The notes under the pieces are model-generated. The model had not been told where the DNA came from. It saw nothing but the letters and a program-made list of their open reading frames with translations, and ran no database searches. A stretch of DNA of 64,000 bases from Nannocystis sp. RBIL2 (GTDB taxonomy: Bacteria; Myxococcota_A; Polyangia; Nannocystales; Nannocystaceae), in assembly GCF_026626745.1 (NCBI RefSeq), contig NZ_JAPNJW010000002.1:5294151-5358150 (forward strand), given 5' to 3'. The position numbers and the translations under genes were made by a program. How positions within the stretch are numbered: position 1 is the first letter of the stretch; each line of letters opens with the position of its first letter. Shown here one piece after another: positions 34,796 to 42,594 of this stretch.

Positions 34796-36445
34796 ATGAA
34801 AGTACAGCTTCGTGGAGTCGCGGCGTGGAGTGTTTGTCTGCTGGTCGCATGCAACGGGGGTGACAGCACGACCACCGGGACCGGCGCCACCGATACCACC
34901 ACCGACACCGGCACCGGCACCGAGGCGACCACGGGGACGCCCACCGAGCCGACCACCGGGCCGACCACCGGCACCACCGCGCTGCCGACGGACGGCAGCG
35001 CCTCGGGCGACGCCAGCACCACCGCGCTGCCGACCACGACCGACCCCGGCACCACCGACACCACTGATACCACCACCACGACCGGCACGACCGGCACCAC
35101 CGACACCACCACGACCGGCACCACCGACGCCGAGACCACCGACGGCACCACCACGACCGGCGGGCCCGACCCGGTGTGCGGCAACGGCGTGATCGAGGCC
35201 GGCGAGGCCTGCGACGACGGCAACGACGACAACACCGACACCTGCGTCGAGGGCTGTCAGGAGGCCAGCTGCGGCGACGGCTTCGTCGGCCCCGGCGAGG
35301 CCTGCGACGACGGCAACGACGACGACGACGACGCCTGCAACAACGCCTGCGCGCCCGCGTCATGCGGCGACGGCGTGGTCCAGGCGGGCGAGGACTGCGA
35401 CGACGCCAATCCGATCGACACCGACGCCTGCCTCAGCAACTGCGCCGCGGCCAGCTGCGGCGACGGCTTCGTCCTCGACGGCGTCGAGACCTGCGACGAC
35501 GCCAACGCCGACGACAGCGACGAATGCACCACCCTGTGCGCCGCGCCCACCTGCGCCGACGGCATCCAGAGCGGCGGCGAGTCCGACGTCGACTGCGGCG
35601 GCCCCGAGTGCGACCCGTGCGAGCTGGCCGAGAATTGCAACGAGGGCAGCGACTGCGGCAGCGGCAGCTGCGACCAGGGCCAGTGCGTCGTCTCGGCCAG
35701 CTGCAAGGCGATCAAGCAGGCCCAGCCGAACGCGACTGACGGCCTCTACGACATCGACGCCGACGGCGCCGGCCCCGACGCCCCGTTCAAGGTGTGGTGC
35801 GACATGACCACCGACGGCGGCGGCTGGTCTCTGGCGATCCGCTTCGCCCCGTCGCAGGGCACCTTCGACTTCTACTCGCCGCACTGGACCACCGTCTCGG
35901 TCGTCAACGAGGCGCTGAACTCCCCGACCGACACCCTCGACGGCAAGTTCCAGGCCTACAACACCCTCCCGGGCGCGGAGATCCGCGGCTGCATGCAGCA
36001 CCCGGTCACCAAGGTCTACAGCTGCAAGCACTACGCGCTGCCGGCTACCACGACCCTGCTGGACCTGTTCAAAAACACGCCGGTCGGCTCCGACATCGCC
36101 ATGAAGGGCCTGTACTTCGACGAGGCGCAAGCCGAGAAGATCAAGTGGCTGACGATCCAGGGCCGCACGATCGCCGAGGCCTCGATCGCCCCCAACTACA
36201 TCGCCGTCGGCATCAACATCGACGACGACCAATCGTGCTACGACGCCCGCGTCCGCTTCGGCCTGGTGCTCAACAACGAGGCCACCATCAGCACCCTCAA
36301 CGACGCCGCCGGCTTCGGCGCCCAGTCGTACTACACCTCCGGCTGCGACCTCGCCCCCGGCGTCGACACGCCCTGGCGCACGCCCTCCGGCTTCGCCGCC
36401 GGTCCGAACATTCATAATACCGCCGGCCACATCTGGATCCGCTGA
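34796..36445 (+). CDS. lipoprotein with DUF4215 Cys-rich repeats and fibrinogen-like domain
   Basis: A 549-residue surface lipoprotein: lipobox LVAC (Cys about 19); Thr/Gly-rich linker to about 125; four myxobacterial Cys-rich repeats (128-245), each 'CGxGxxxxGExCDDGNxxxxDxC'; a further Cys-rich spacer (CADGIQSGGESDVDCGG...C); and, from residue 300, a fibrinogen C-terminal-like domain starting SCKAIKQ with the hallmark DMTTDGGGWSLAIRF. Fibrinogen-like domains bind sugars or acetylated groups, so a role in adhesion or prey recognition is plausible. The ATG at 34796 is preceded by TGGAGG. Monocistronic; ends at a palindrome pair. Confidence 0.85.
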   Translation: MKVQLRGVAAWSVCLLVACNGGDSTTTGTGATDTTTDTGTGTEATTGTPTEPTTGPTTGTTALPTDGSASGDASTTALPTTTDPGTTDTTDTTTTTGTTGTTDTTTTGTTDAETTDGTTTTGGPDPVCGNGVIEAGEACDDGNDDNTDTCVEGCQEASCGDGFVGPGEACDDGNDDDDDACNNACAPASCGDGVVQAGEDCDDANPIDTDACLSNCAAASCGDGFVLDGVETCDDANADDSDECTTLCAAPTCADGIQSGGESDVDCGGPECDPCELAENCNEGSDCGSGSCDQGQCVVSASCKAIKQAQPNATDGLYDIDADGAGPDAPFKVWCDMTTDGGGWSLAIRFAPSQGTFDFYSPHWTTVSVVNEALNSPTDTLDGKFQAYNTLPGAEIRGCMQHPVTKVYSCKHYALPATTTLLDLFKNTPVGSDIAMKGLYFDEAQAEKIKWLTIQGRTIAEASIAPNYIAVGINIDDDQSCYDARVRFGLVLNNEATISTLNDAAGFGAQSYYTSGCDLAPGVDTPWRTPSGFAAGPNIHNTAGHIWIR

Positions 36446-36519
36446 GACCGAGCCAGGGGTCGCGCGCGGACGCCGTCGAGCCCCGCGCGCGGCTCTCCGA
36501 CAGGAGCAAACCGAATAGA

Positions 36520-36551
36520 CATGTCACAAAAGACATGCCCTTTCGGACATG
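36520..36551. repeat. palindrome pair between convergent genes
   Basis: CATGTC-ACAAAA-GACATG (36520-36537, perfect) and an overlapping CATGCCC-ttt-cGGACATG (36534-36551) lie between the ends of the fibrinogen-like and AraC genes, a possible two-way terminator. Confidence 0.75.
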
Positions 36552-36557
36552 TTCGTA

Positions 36558-37343
36558 CTACCCGGCGTCGCTCCCGTGCCGTCGCCGCCACGCGCTCGGC
36601 GGCTCGCCCACGAACGCCGCGAAGGCGCGCGAGAACGCGGCCGGGCTGGTGAAGCCGACCTCGAGCCCGACCTCGGTCACCTGCGCGCCGGGCTCGAGCA
36701 GGCGGGACATCGCCCGCAGCAGCCGCGCGGCCCGCACGAACGCCTCGAACGACATGCGCGCCTCGGCGGCGAAGCGGCGCGCCAGGGTCCGCGGCGAGAC
36801 CGCGGCGACGCGGGCCGCGGCGGCGATCGTGTGCGGCGCGCCCGGACGCGCCAGCACGTGGGCCATCGCTCGCGCGAGCTCGGGCGTGCGCGCGGTCGGC
36901 AAGAACCACGGCCGCCCGCGCGTGACCGCCTCGCGGCACAGGTCGACCAGCACCGCGAAGTAGCGCGCGGCCGCGTCGCCGTGACAGCGTCGCATGTCCC
37001 AGCCGGCCGCGTGCTCGAGCAGCGCCGCGACCACGGGCGGGACCGCGAACACGCGCGCGCCCTCGGCGAGGTCGGGCGTGGGCGGGCCGAGATAGGCGGT
37101 ACACAGGGCCGCGGCGGCGCGGACGCGGACGCGATGGCGCGCGCCGGCGGAGATCCACGCAGCCTGCTGCGGCGGCAGCAGCCACTGCGCGTCGGCGGTC
37201 TCGAGGTGCATCAGGCCGCTGCCGGCGAACAGCAGCTGGTGCCGCGCGTGCACGTGCCAGCCGGAGTCCGTCCCGGCCGCGAGGTGATCGGTGAGCACGA
37301 AGCTGGCGACCGGGGCGGTGTCGACGTCGATGCGAGGCGGCAT
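36558..37343 (-). CDS. AraC-family transcription regulator with N-terminal cupin
   Basis: A 261-residue DNA-binding regulator. Residues 10-95 form a cupin (GWHVHARHQLLFAGSG, PPQQAAWISAGARHRV) that would sense a small ligand. Residues about 165-255 hold the double helix-turn-helix: AAAARVAAVSPRTLARRF and the second motif VTEVGLEVGFTSPAAFSRAFAAFVGEPPSAW (shown here only by its ends, VTEVGLEVGF and FSRAFAAFVG). It lies 22 bases behind the MBL-fold gene on the same strand, yet TATCCT ends ten bases before its ATG, so it may also have its own start. Likely target: the adjacent gene. Confidence 0.88.
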   Translation of the reverse strand: MPPRIDVDTAPVASFVLTDHLAAGTDSGWHVHARHQLLFAGSGLMHLETADAQWLLPPQQAAWISAGARHRVRVRAAAALCTAYLGPPTPDLAEGARVFAVPPVVAALLEHAAGWDMRRCHGDAAARYFAVLVDLCREAVTRGRPWFLPTARTPELARAMAHVLARPGAPHTIAAAARVAAVSPRTLARRFAAEARMSFEAFVRAARLLRAMSRLLEPGAQVTEVGLEVGFTSPAAFSRAFAAFVGEPPSAWRRRHGSDAG

Positions 37344-37365
37344 CTCGCCGGCGAGGATATCGCAA

Positions 37366-38301
37366 TCATCGCACCAGCGACTGCACGAATCCGTACACCC
37401 CGTAGGTGATCAGGTAGTCGAGCTCGCGCTCCGGGAACGCGGCCCGCGCGGCCTCGGTGATCGCCGCGTAGTGCTCCGCGGCCGCCTCGCCGGTGAACGC
37501 GCCCGGGTCGTCGACGCCGGCCACGTAGTCGCGGACGGCCCCGTCGATGCCGACCAGGTAGTCCTTCTGGGCGACGACCGCGTCCTCCATCGCCGCCGGG
37601 GCGCCGCGCCCGCCGTACACCGTGACGTCCCCCCACGCGCGCAGCTCGTCGAGCGCGGCCGCCCACGCCGAGAGGTCGGGCCGCGGCGCACCGTCGACGA
37701 TCCCGCCCTCGAGCCACGCGTGCGCGCCGTGATGCACGAGGTCGCCGACGATCAGCGCCTCGGCCGCGGGGATGTGAGCGACGGTCTGGGTGCTCGACAC
37801 GCCGGCGTTCTCGAGCACCTGCAACTCGACGGTCGCGTCGCCGAGCAGCTCGAGGCGGAGGCTGTCGCGGAAGGTCAGATCGACGGTCGCCTCGGGCGGG
37901 TAGCTGTCCTCGGTGAACGTGCCGTTGCCGATGAAGGCGGCCCGCTTGTAGGCGTGGACGCCGGGGATCGCCGCCGCAGTCGCCTCACTCGCGACCACAG
38001 TCGCGCCCGCGGCCCGCAGCGGACCGACCCCGTTGAACTTGTCGGGGTTCGGGTGGGTGATGACGACGTAGCGGATCGGCGAATCCGTGTGCGCCCGGAT
38101 GTCCTCCACCAGCGCCTGCGCGAGCGGCTCGGTGAACTGCGCGTCGAACACCACCACCTCACGCCCGGTGTCGTAATAGAAGGAGTGCGTGTCGAACCCT
38201 GCCGCGTCCGAGGTGAAGGTGTGGAGCACCCCCGCTGCCTCGGGCGCGTCACAGGCGACGAAGCAGAGGGCGGCGGTGAGAGCGAGAGCGGGGCGTTGCA
38301 T
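37366..38301 (-). CDS. metallo-beta-lactamase-fold lipoprotein
   Basis: A 311-residue lipoprotein (lipobox FVAC, Cys about 17) with an MBL fold. The metal motif HxHxDH is changed to HPNPDK (in VVITHPNPDKFNGVG), leaving the first His and the Asp; later ligands appear in VGDLVHHGAH. This variant is found in a periplasmic MBL branch of unknown substrate, so hydrolase activity is possible but unproven. The ATG at 38301 is chosen because TATGCT ends seven bases upstream. Probably cotranscribed with the AraC regulator downstream. Confidence 0.75.
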   Translation of the reverse strand: MQRPALALTAALCFVACDAPEAAGVLHTFTSDAAGFDTHSFYYDTGREVVVFDAQFTEPLAQALVEDIRAHTDSPIRYVVITHPNPDKFNGVGPLRAAGATVVASEATAAAIPGVHAYKRAAFIGNGTFTEDSYPPEATVDLTFRDSLRLELLGDATVELQVLENAGVSSTQTVAHIPAAEALIVGDLVHHGAHAWLEGGIVDGAPRPDLSAWAAALDELRAWGDVTVYGGRGAPAAMEDAVVAQKDYLVGIDGAVRDYVAGVDDPGAFTGEAAAEHYAAITEAARAAFPERELDYLITYGVYGFVQSLVR

Positions 38302-38862
38302 GGCGCGGAGCATAGGGACCCCGCCCGCGCCCCGCTTGCCCGTGCCGGCCAGCCGCTTGCTCGCGCCGGCCAACCTTCGCCGCGGCGCCCCCACGGCGCG
38401 CATCGCCCCGCAAGGGTCGGCCGTGGGCTATCGCCGACCGGTCATTGCATGCACGACCAAAATGCACGAGACGGCCTCGCCCCATTCGCGCCCCCTCGCC
38501 GACGGCGAACGCGCACCGGTTTTCGCCCGGGAGGCGGTGTTATCGCGGCGACGCGCGGAACGGGCGGGCGACGCAATCGCTCGGGGTCGGGCACCCCCTC
38601 GAATGGCGCGATCCGCGACCCGGGGCGCGCAGGCCACTGCGCGCGCGACCGCCGATTCGGCCGCGGAACCCCCTATTTCCGGGCGTCTCACCCGATCTAA
38701 AAACCAACGTCGCGATTTCTCGCGACGACGCAATTGATCGCCGGTCGGAGGCCACTGTCCGGGCAAGGGCGCTGGTTCGGGCGCCCGGGTCCATCCAATC
38801 CACGCCCCTGCGGCCGTGTGCCGTGGGCGGCAACGATACGTCGAGTCCAAAGGAGTATGGTC
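38302..38862. other. 561-bp intergenic region between divergent genes
   Basis: It contains TATGCT (38309-38314) for the MBL gene, and a perfect hairpin GTCGCGA-TTTC-TCGCGAC at 38709-38726 about 140 bases before the small Cys-rich gene. No gene seen. Confidence 0.4.
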
Positions 38863-39117
38863 ATGCGTCTCATTCGTTCGCTCTCTTTCGTCGCTGTCGC
38901 TCTCTCGTTCGGCGCGGTCGCCTTCGGCGGCCCGAGCACCGCCCACGCGGTCATCTGCTGCAGCGCCCGGCCGTGCCAGGTCGACAACCCGCCGTCGTAC
39001 TGCTGGAACTGCAACGACGAATGCGCCGAGGACGAGGCCGAGGTCGAGGCCCCGGTCGCCGGCGAGATCGTCTACGACGAGGTCGAGTCGCTCTGCTACG
39101 TCGCCGGCACCCTCTGA
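38863..39117 (+). CDS. small secreted Cys-rich protein
   Basis: An 84-residue exported protein: signal peptide (1-29, cleavage after AHA), then about 55 residues with seven Cys (VICCSARPCQ, CWNCNDEC) and an acidic patch. Function unknown. The start is fixed by AAAGGAG at 38849-38855, seven bases before 38863; an in-frame ATG two codons earlier is too close to the ribosome binding site. A strong hairpin follows. Confidence 0.65.
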   Translation: MRLIRSLSFVAVALSFGAVAFGGPSTAHAVICCSARPCQVDNPPSYCWNCNDECAEDEAEVEAPVAGEIVYDEVESLCYVAGTL

Positions 39118-39129
39118 GCCTGCCGCACG

Positions 39130-39174
39130 GACGACTGCAAGCCGGGCTCCGCGCGGGGCCCGGCTTGCGTCGTC
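39130..39174 (+). terminator. probable terminator hairpin
   Basis: GACGAC-t-GCAAGCCGGGC pairs with GCCCGGCTTGC-g-(T)CGTC around a short loop, 12 bases after the stop of the small Cys-rich gene. No T-tract follows, so it may act as an RNA stabiliser or factor-assisted terminator. Confidence 0.55.
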
Positions 39175-39347
39175 GCCCCGGCGAGGGCGACGCCCGGCCT
39201 CGCCGCCCGCGCCGCCGTCGAGCGGTGAGTCATGCTTGCGCGGCCCGAGCGCGCGGCTTCGCGCCCTCACCAGGAGCTCGGCGCCGTCATGCGCGAGCCT
39301 CCGAACGCCGCTACCGGGGCCAACAACCCTTAAATCGACATCGATCA

Positions 39348-39365
39348 ATTTGACAACCATCAAAT
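39348..39365 (+). promoter_or_regulatory. probable ArsR operator
   Basis: Perfect inverted repeat ATTTGA-CAACCA-TCAAAT in an AT-rich island. It overlaps the -35 element and spacer of the ArsR gene promoter, so bound regulator would block its own transcription. Confidence 0.6.
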
Positions 39366-39378
39366 CGGCCAGTATCGT
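39350..39378 (+). promoter_or_regulatory. sigma70-type promoter of the ArsR gene
   Basis: TTGACA (39350-39355) and TATCGT (39373-39378) with a 17-base spacer. The ATG follows six bases after the -10, so the mRNA is probably leaderless. Confidence 0.65.
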
Positions 39379-39384
39379 AGCTAC

Positions 39385-39984
39385 ATGTCCGACGTCGCCG
39401 CCGACGATCCCAAGCCGGCCCTGGTCCAACTTTTCAAGGGGCTCGCCGATCCGACTCGCCTGCGCATGATCGCCGCGATGGTCGATCGCCCGCGCTGCGG
39501 CCAGGACCTCGCGGCCGAGGTCGGCGTCACGCCGGCCACCGTGTCGCATCACCTGCGCGTGCTGTCGGAGGCGGGCCTTGTGCGCGAGACCCGGCAGGCG
39601 CCCTACACCTTTTATCAGCTCGACCTCGAGGCGCTGCAGGGGGCGGTCAAGGCGGTGTCGTCGCCCAAGCGGGTGCGCGAGCTGGCGACCGCTTCGCCCG
39701 TCGACACCGAGACGCGCGACGTCCTGCGGGCCTTCTTCGACGGCCCGCGGCTGCGCGCGCTGCCGGCCCAGCGCCGCAAGAAGGAGATCGTGCTCGAGGA
39801 GGTGCTGCGCCGGCTGCCGCGCCGCCGCGAGTACCGCGAGCCCGAGCTCAACCGCTTCATCGAGGTCGTCCACCCCGACTTCTGCACGATCCGCCGCGAG
39901 TGGATCATGGGCGGTTACATGGAGCGCGAGGCCGGGGTCTACAAGCTCGCGCCGCGCGGGCGGACGGTGATCGACGGCGGCTGA
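39385..39984 (+). CDS. ArsR-type regulator with DUF2087 domain
   Basis: A 199-residue DNA-binding protein. The winged helix (about 10-85) has LADPTRLRMIAAM, the recognition helix VTPATVSHHLRVLSEAGLV and a wing with PYTFYQL. There is no CxC metal site. The C-terminal DUF2087 domain (about 120-190) begins with LRRLPRRREYREPELNRFIE and ends GGYMERE...Y. Proteins of this pairing are small-molecule-responsive repressors with unknown ligands. The operator overlaps the promoter, which suggests autorepression. No partner gene follows on the same strand. Confidence 0.88.
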   Translation: MSDVAADDPKPALVQLFKGLADPTRLRMIAAMVDRPRCGQDLAAEVGVTPATVSHHLRVLSEAGLVRETRQAPYTFYQLDLEALQGAVKAVSSPKRVRELATASPVDTETRDVLRAFFDGPRLRALPAQRRKKEIVLEEVLRRLPRRREYREPELNRFIEVVHPDFCTIRREWIMGGYMEREAGVYKLAPRGRTVIDGG

Positions 39985-40026
39985 TCGGCGCCGCTCGTCG
40001 CTGCGGTCGCGCGAGCGGCCGGCATC

Positions 40027-40431
40027 TCAGCCCCGGCTGTGCGCGCGACGACGCCGGCGCACGCCCACGAGCGCGAACAGGACGCCGAGCATCCCGCCGG
40101 TCGGGTCGACGGCGCAGCCCTTCGCCTCCGCTGCCGGAGGCGCGGACTTCGTGTCCGCGGGCTTCTCCGGCGCCTTCGCCTCGCTCGCGGCCGCGCAGCG
40201 GAAGCAGTCGTACTCGACCGAGCTCGGCGGCGAGCCTTGCGAGTAGTCGAGCCTCGAGCACTTCCACGGCGCACACTGCCCGGCGCCGCCTGCATCGAGC
40301 TCGCACGCGGCCCCGGCCGTGGCCCCCTGACACGACGCTATCGACGGAGGCGGCGGAACGTCGGCGCTCGCTAGCGCCGGGGCGAGGACGAGGCCGGCGA
40401 GGACCACGAGCGACAGGCGAGACCGGAGCAT
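40027..40431 (-). CDS. secreted protein with MYXO-CTERM-like sorting tail
   Basis: A 134-residue protein: signal peptide (1-23, ASA-D), a small domain with six Cys (SCQGATAGAACELD, CAPWKC, CFRC), a Lys/Ala/Pro linker, and a tail with a Cys (KGC), a hydrophobic helix GGMLGVLFALVGV and a terminal cluster RRRRRAH. This arrangement matches the MYXO-CTERM sorting signal that anchors proteins to the outer surface of myxobacteria. Function of the domain unknown. Confidence 0.7.
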   Translation of the reverse strand: MLRSRLSLVVLAGLVLAPALASADVPPPPSIASCQGATAGAACELDAGGAGQCAPWKCSRLDYSQGSPPSSVEYDCFRCAAASEAKAPEKPADTKSAPPAAEAKGCAVDPTGGMLGVLFALVGVRRRRRAHSRG

Positions 40432-40829
40432 GAGGCTTCACGATCGCCGATCGCACCGCGAGACGCCAGCGCCCCGACGAGGGGCCGCGATCGCGCCTCT
40501 CGCATGTCCCAAAAGACATGTACTTCGGCGCTAGCGAGGGCCACCTCGACGGCGCCGATTGCTCGCACTCGTATCATAGGAGCGGGCGTGCGGGCTCGTC
40601 CGGCCGCGAAGGGCTGTCCTCGCGCCGACGGCCTCCGCCAGCGCCACAACCGCGATCGGCGGCGCGATTCCGCTCCGAATCGCAGAGCGCGGCGTCTCCG
40701 CACGATCGATCTCCGGGAGCCGGCGCCCCCGATCGATGTCCACATCGCGGCCTCGCGCCTCACCCGTGACGCCATCGCGCTCGCGGCGGCGACGCTCGCG
40801 CGCCGCGCATGCTGTATCTTCTTCGCCCC
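40432..40829. other. divergent intergenic region with palindrome
   Basis: A perfect CATGTC-CCAAAA-GACATG copy lies at 40503-40520, and a TATCTT (40815-40820) nine bases before a GTG start. Nothing else recognised. Confidence 0.5.
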
Positions 40830-41657
40830 GTGCGCACCCGGCATCACGGCGACACCGACGTCGGTCGGCGTCGCAGCCAGAACGAGGACGCGTTCGACGC
40901 CAGCGACGAGCTCGGTCTGTTCGTGGTGTGCGACGGCGTCGGCGGGCGCGCCTGCGGCGAGGTCGCCTCGCAGACCACGGTCCAGCTGATCCGCGAGTGG
41001 GTCGAACGCGAGGCCGAGCTCATCCACTACGCGCACGAGGAGGCCCGGCTCGCGCGCAAGCAGGTCGTGCACGGGCCCTCGGTGGAGCCGCAGATCTGCA
41101 TCAGCCCCGACACCGTCGCGCGGCTGGGCGCGCTGGTCCGCAGCGCGCTGCAGAACGCCTGCTACCTCGTGCACGGCATGGCCGAGTCCGACGCCCGCTA
41201 CACCGGCATGAGCACCACCGCCTCGGTCGTATTGGTCGCCGGCGAGCTGGCGATCGTCGGCCAGGTCGGCGACTCGCGGGTGTACCTGGCCCACGGCGAC
41301 GACGTCCGTCAGCTCACCGAGGATCACACCCTCCTCAACATGCAGGTCAAGCTCGGCCTCGCCAGCGCCGACAAGGCGCGCGGGCGCAAGAGCCAGATCA
41401 CCCGCGCCATCGGCCTGCGCGAGTTCGTCGAGGTCGACATCATGGCCTTCCCGCTGCAGCTCGGCGACCGCCTGCTGCTCTGCAGCGACGGCCTCCACGA
41501 GTACCTCGACCAGGCCGCCCACACCTTGATCGACCTGTTCCGCCTGCACCCGCGCGTCGCCGCCCCGGCGGCGATCCGCTACGCCAACCTGTGCGGCGGC
41601 AAGGACAACATCACCGCCCTGTTCGTCGAGCTCATCGAGGGCGGCCGCGAGCGTTGA
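40830..41657 (+). CDS. PP2C-type Ser/Thr protein phosphatase
   Basis: About 275 residues, cytoplasmic; it removes phosphate from Ser/Thr sites set by Hanks-type kinases. The motifs appear in order: GRRRSQNEDAF, VVCDGVGG (metal Asp), TGMSTTASVVLV, VGQVGDSRVYL, LLLCSDGLHEYL (metal Asp) and GGKDNITALFVEL (metal Asp). An insertion of about 60 residues with HYAHEEARLARKQVV follows the second motif. I prefer GTG 40830, nine bases after TATCTT; ATG 40809 lies upstream of that -10 and would add seven residues. It may act on the FHA-linked signalling seen elsewhere in the window. Confidence 0.88.
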   Translation: MRTRHHGDTDVGRRRSQNEDAFDASDELGLFVVCDGVGGRACGEVASQTTVQLIREWVEREAELIHYAHEEARLARKQVVHGPSVEPQICISPDTVARLGALVRSALQNACYLVHGMAESDARYTGMSTTASVVLVAGELAIVGQVGDSRVYLAHGDDVRQLTEDHTLLNMQVKLGLASADKARGRKSQITRAIGLREFVEVDIMAFPLQLGDRLLLCSDGLHEYLDQAAHTLIDLFRLHPRVAAPAAIRYANLCGGKDNITALFVELIEGGRER

Positions 41658-41675
41658 TCGTACGTGACTGATCGA

Positions 41676-41695
41676 GCATGTCCCCTCGGACATGC
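41676..41695. terminator. palindrome/two-way terminator between convergent genes
   Basis: GCATGTCC-CCTC-GGACATGC is perfect, and the flanks GATCG and CGATC extend the stem (41672-41702). It sits between the ends of the phosphatase and dienelactone hydrolase genes. Confidence 0.7.
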
Positions 41696-41708
41696 CCGAT
41701 CGGCCATC

Positions 41709-42452
41709 TCAGCGCGGCAGCGTGCGCGCGAACAGCTCGAGCAGCGTGGCCCAGTGGCGCGCGTTGCCGGCCGCGTCGTACACGGGGATGTCGGGGAACA
41801 CCCAGCCGTGGCGCGCCGGGTACGTCTCGAGCGTGTATTTCACGCCCGCGGCCTCGAACGCGGCGATAAGCCGCTGCTTCTGCTCCTCGGGGAACGTCGG
41901 ATCGTCGCTGGCGGCCGCCACGTAAACCTCGGCGGTGATCTTCGCCGCCAGCAGGTGGGGGCTGTCGGGCTCGGCGTCGGCGAGGTTGCCAGGGTGGTAG
42001 GCCGCGACCGCGGCGAAGCGGTCCGGGTAGTGCCCCGCCGCGGTGACTGCCATGCGCCCGCCCATGCAGTAGCCGACCGCCCCGACCGGCCCCGGGCGCA
42101 CGCCCGGCTCGGCGGCGATGTGCTCGAGAAACACCCGGGTGTCGCGCATCACCGCCGCGCTGGTGGTCGTCGCGCGATGGCGGGCGAGCCACGCCCCGCG
42201 CACGGCCGGATCGGCGAACAGCTTGGCCGGGTCCTGCGGCTCGTAGGGCCCCGAGCGGTAGAACAGGTCGGGCAGCAGCGTGAAGTAACCGGCCTCCGCC
42301 AGCCGCTCGCAGTGCTCCACCAGAGTCGGCCGAATGCCGACCCCGTCCATGAACACCAGCACCGCCGGCCACGGCCCCGGCGTGCGCGGCCTGTAGGCGT
42401 GGGCGGGACAGACACCGTCGTCGGTCGGGATCTCGATCTGCGTGTGGGTCAC
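41709..42452 (-). CDS. dienelactone hydrolase family protein
   Basis: A 247-residue alpha/beta hydrolase. The catalytic triad is visible: Cys129 in VGYCMGG, Asp183 or 184 in ASDDPTFP and His215 in PARHGWVF. Dienelactone hydrolases convert dienelactone to maleylacetate in aromatic degradation; many members act on other esters or lactones. No aromatic-degradation operon surrounds it, although a dioxygenase-like gene lies 23 kb away. GTG start; TAGCGT ends six bases upstream. Confidence 0.88.
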   Translation of the reverse strand: MTHTQIEIPTDDGVCPAHAYRPRTPGPWPAVLVFMDGVGIRPTLVEHCERLAEAGYFTLLPDLFYRSGPYEPQDPAKLFADPAVRGAWLARHRATTTSAAVMRDTRVFLEHIAAEPGVRPGPVGAVGYCMGGRMAVTAAGHYPDRFAAVAAYHPGNLADAEPDSPHLLAAKITAEVYVAAASDDPTFPEEQKQRLIAAFEAAGVKYTLETYPARHGWVFPDIPVYDAAGNARHWATLLELFARTLPR

Positions 42453-42540
42453 GCCCGCACGCTAGCCGATCTCCGCGGCGCGGAGCAAGGCGCGCCTGCG
42501 ACCGCCTCGGCGCCGGGCATGGGCCCTGCGCCGCGCGAAA

Positions 42541-42564
42541 GTACATGTCCCTCAGGACATGTAC
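42541..42564. terminator. longest palindrome copy, probable terminator
   Basis: GTACATGTCC-CTCA-GGACATGTAC, perfect 10-base arms, 30 bases beyond the stop of the minus-strand BNR lipoprotein gene. Confidence 0.75.
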
Positions 42565-42594
42565 GATTTTTCGTCGCTCGCTCGCTCGCTCGCT

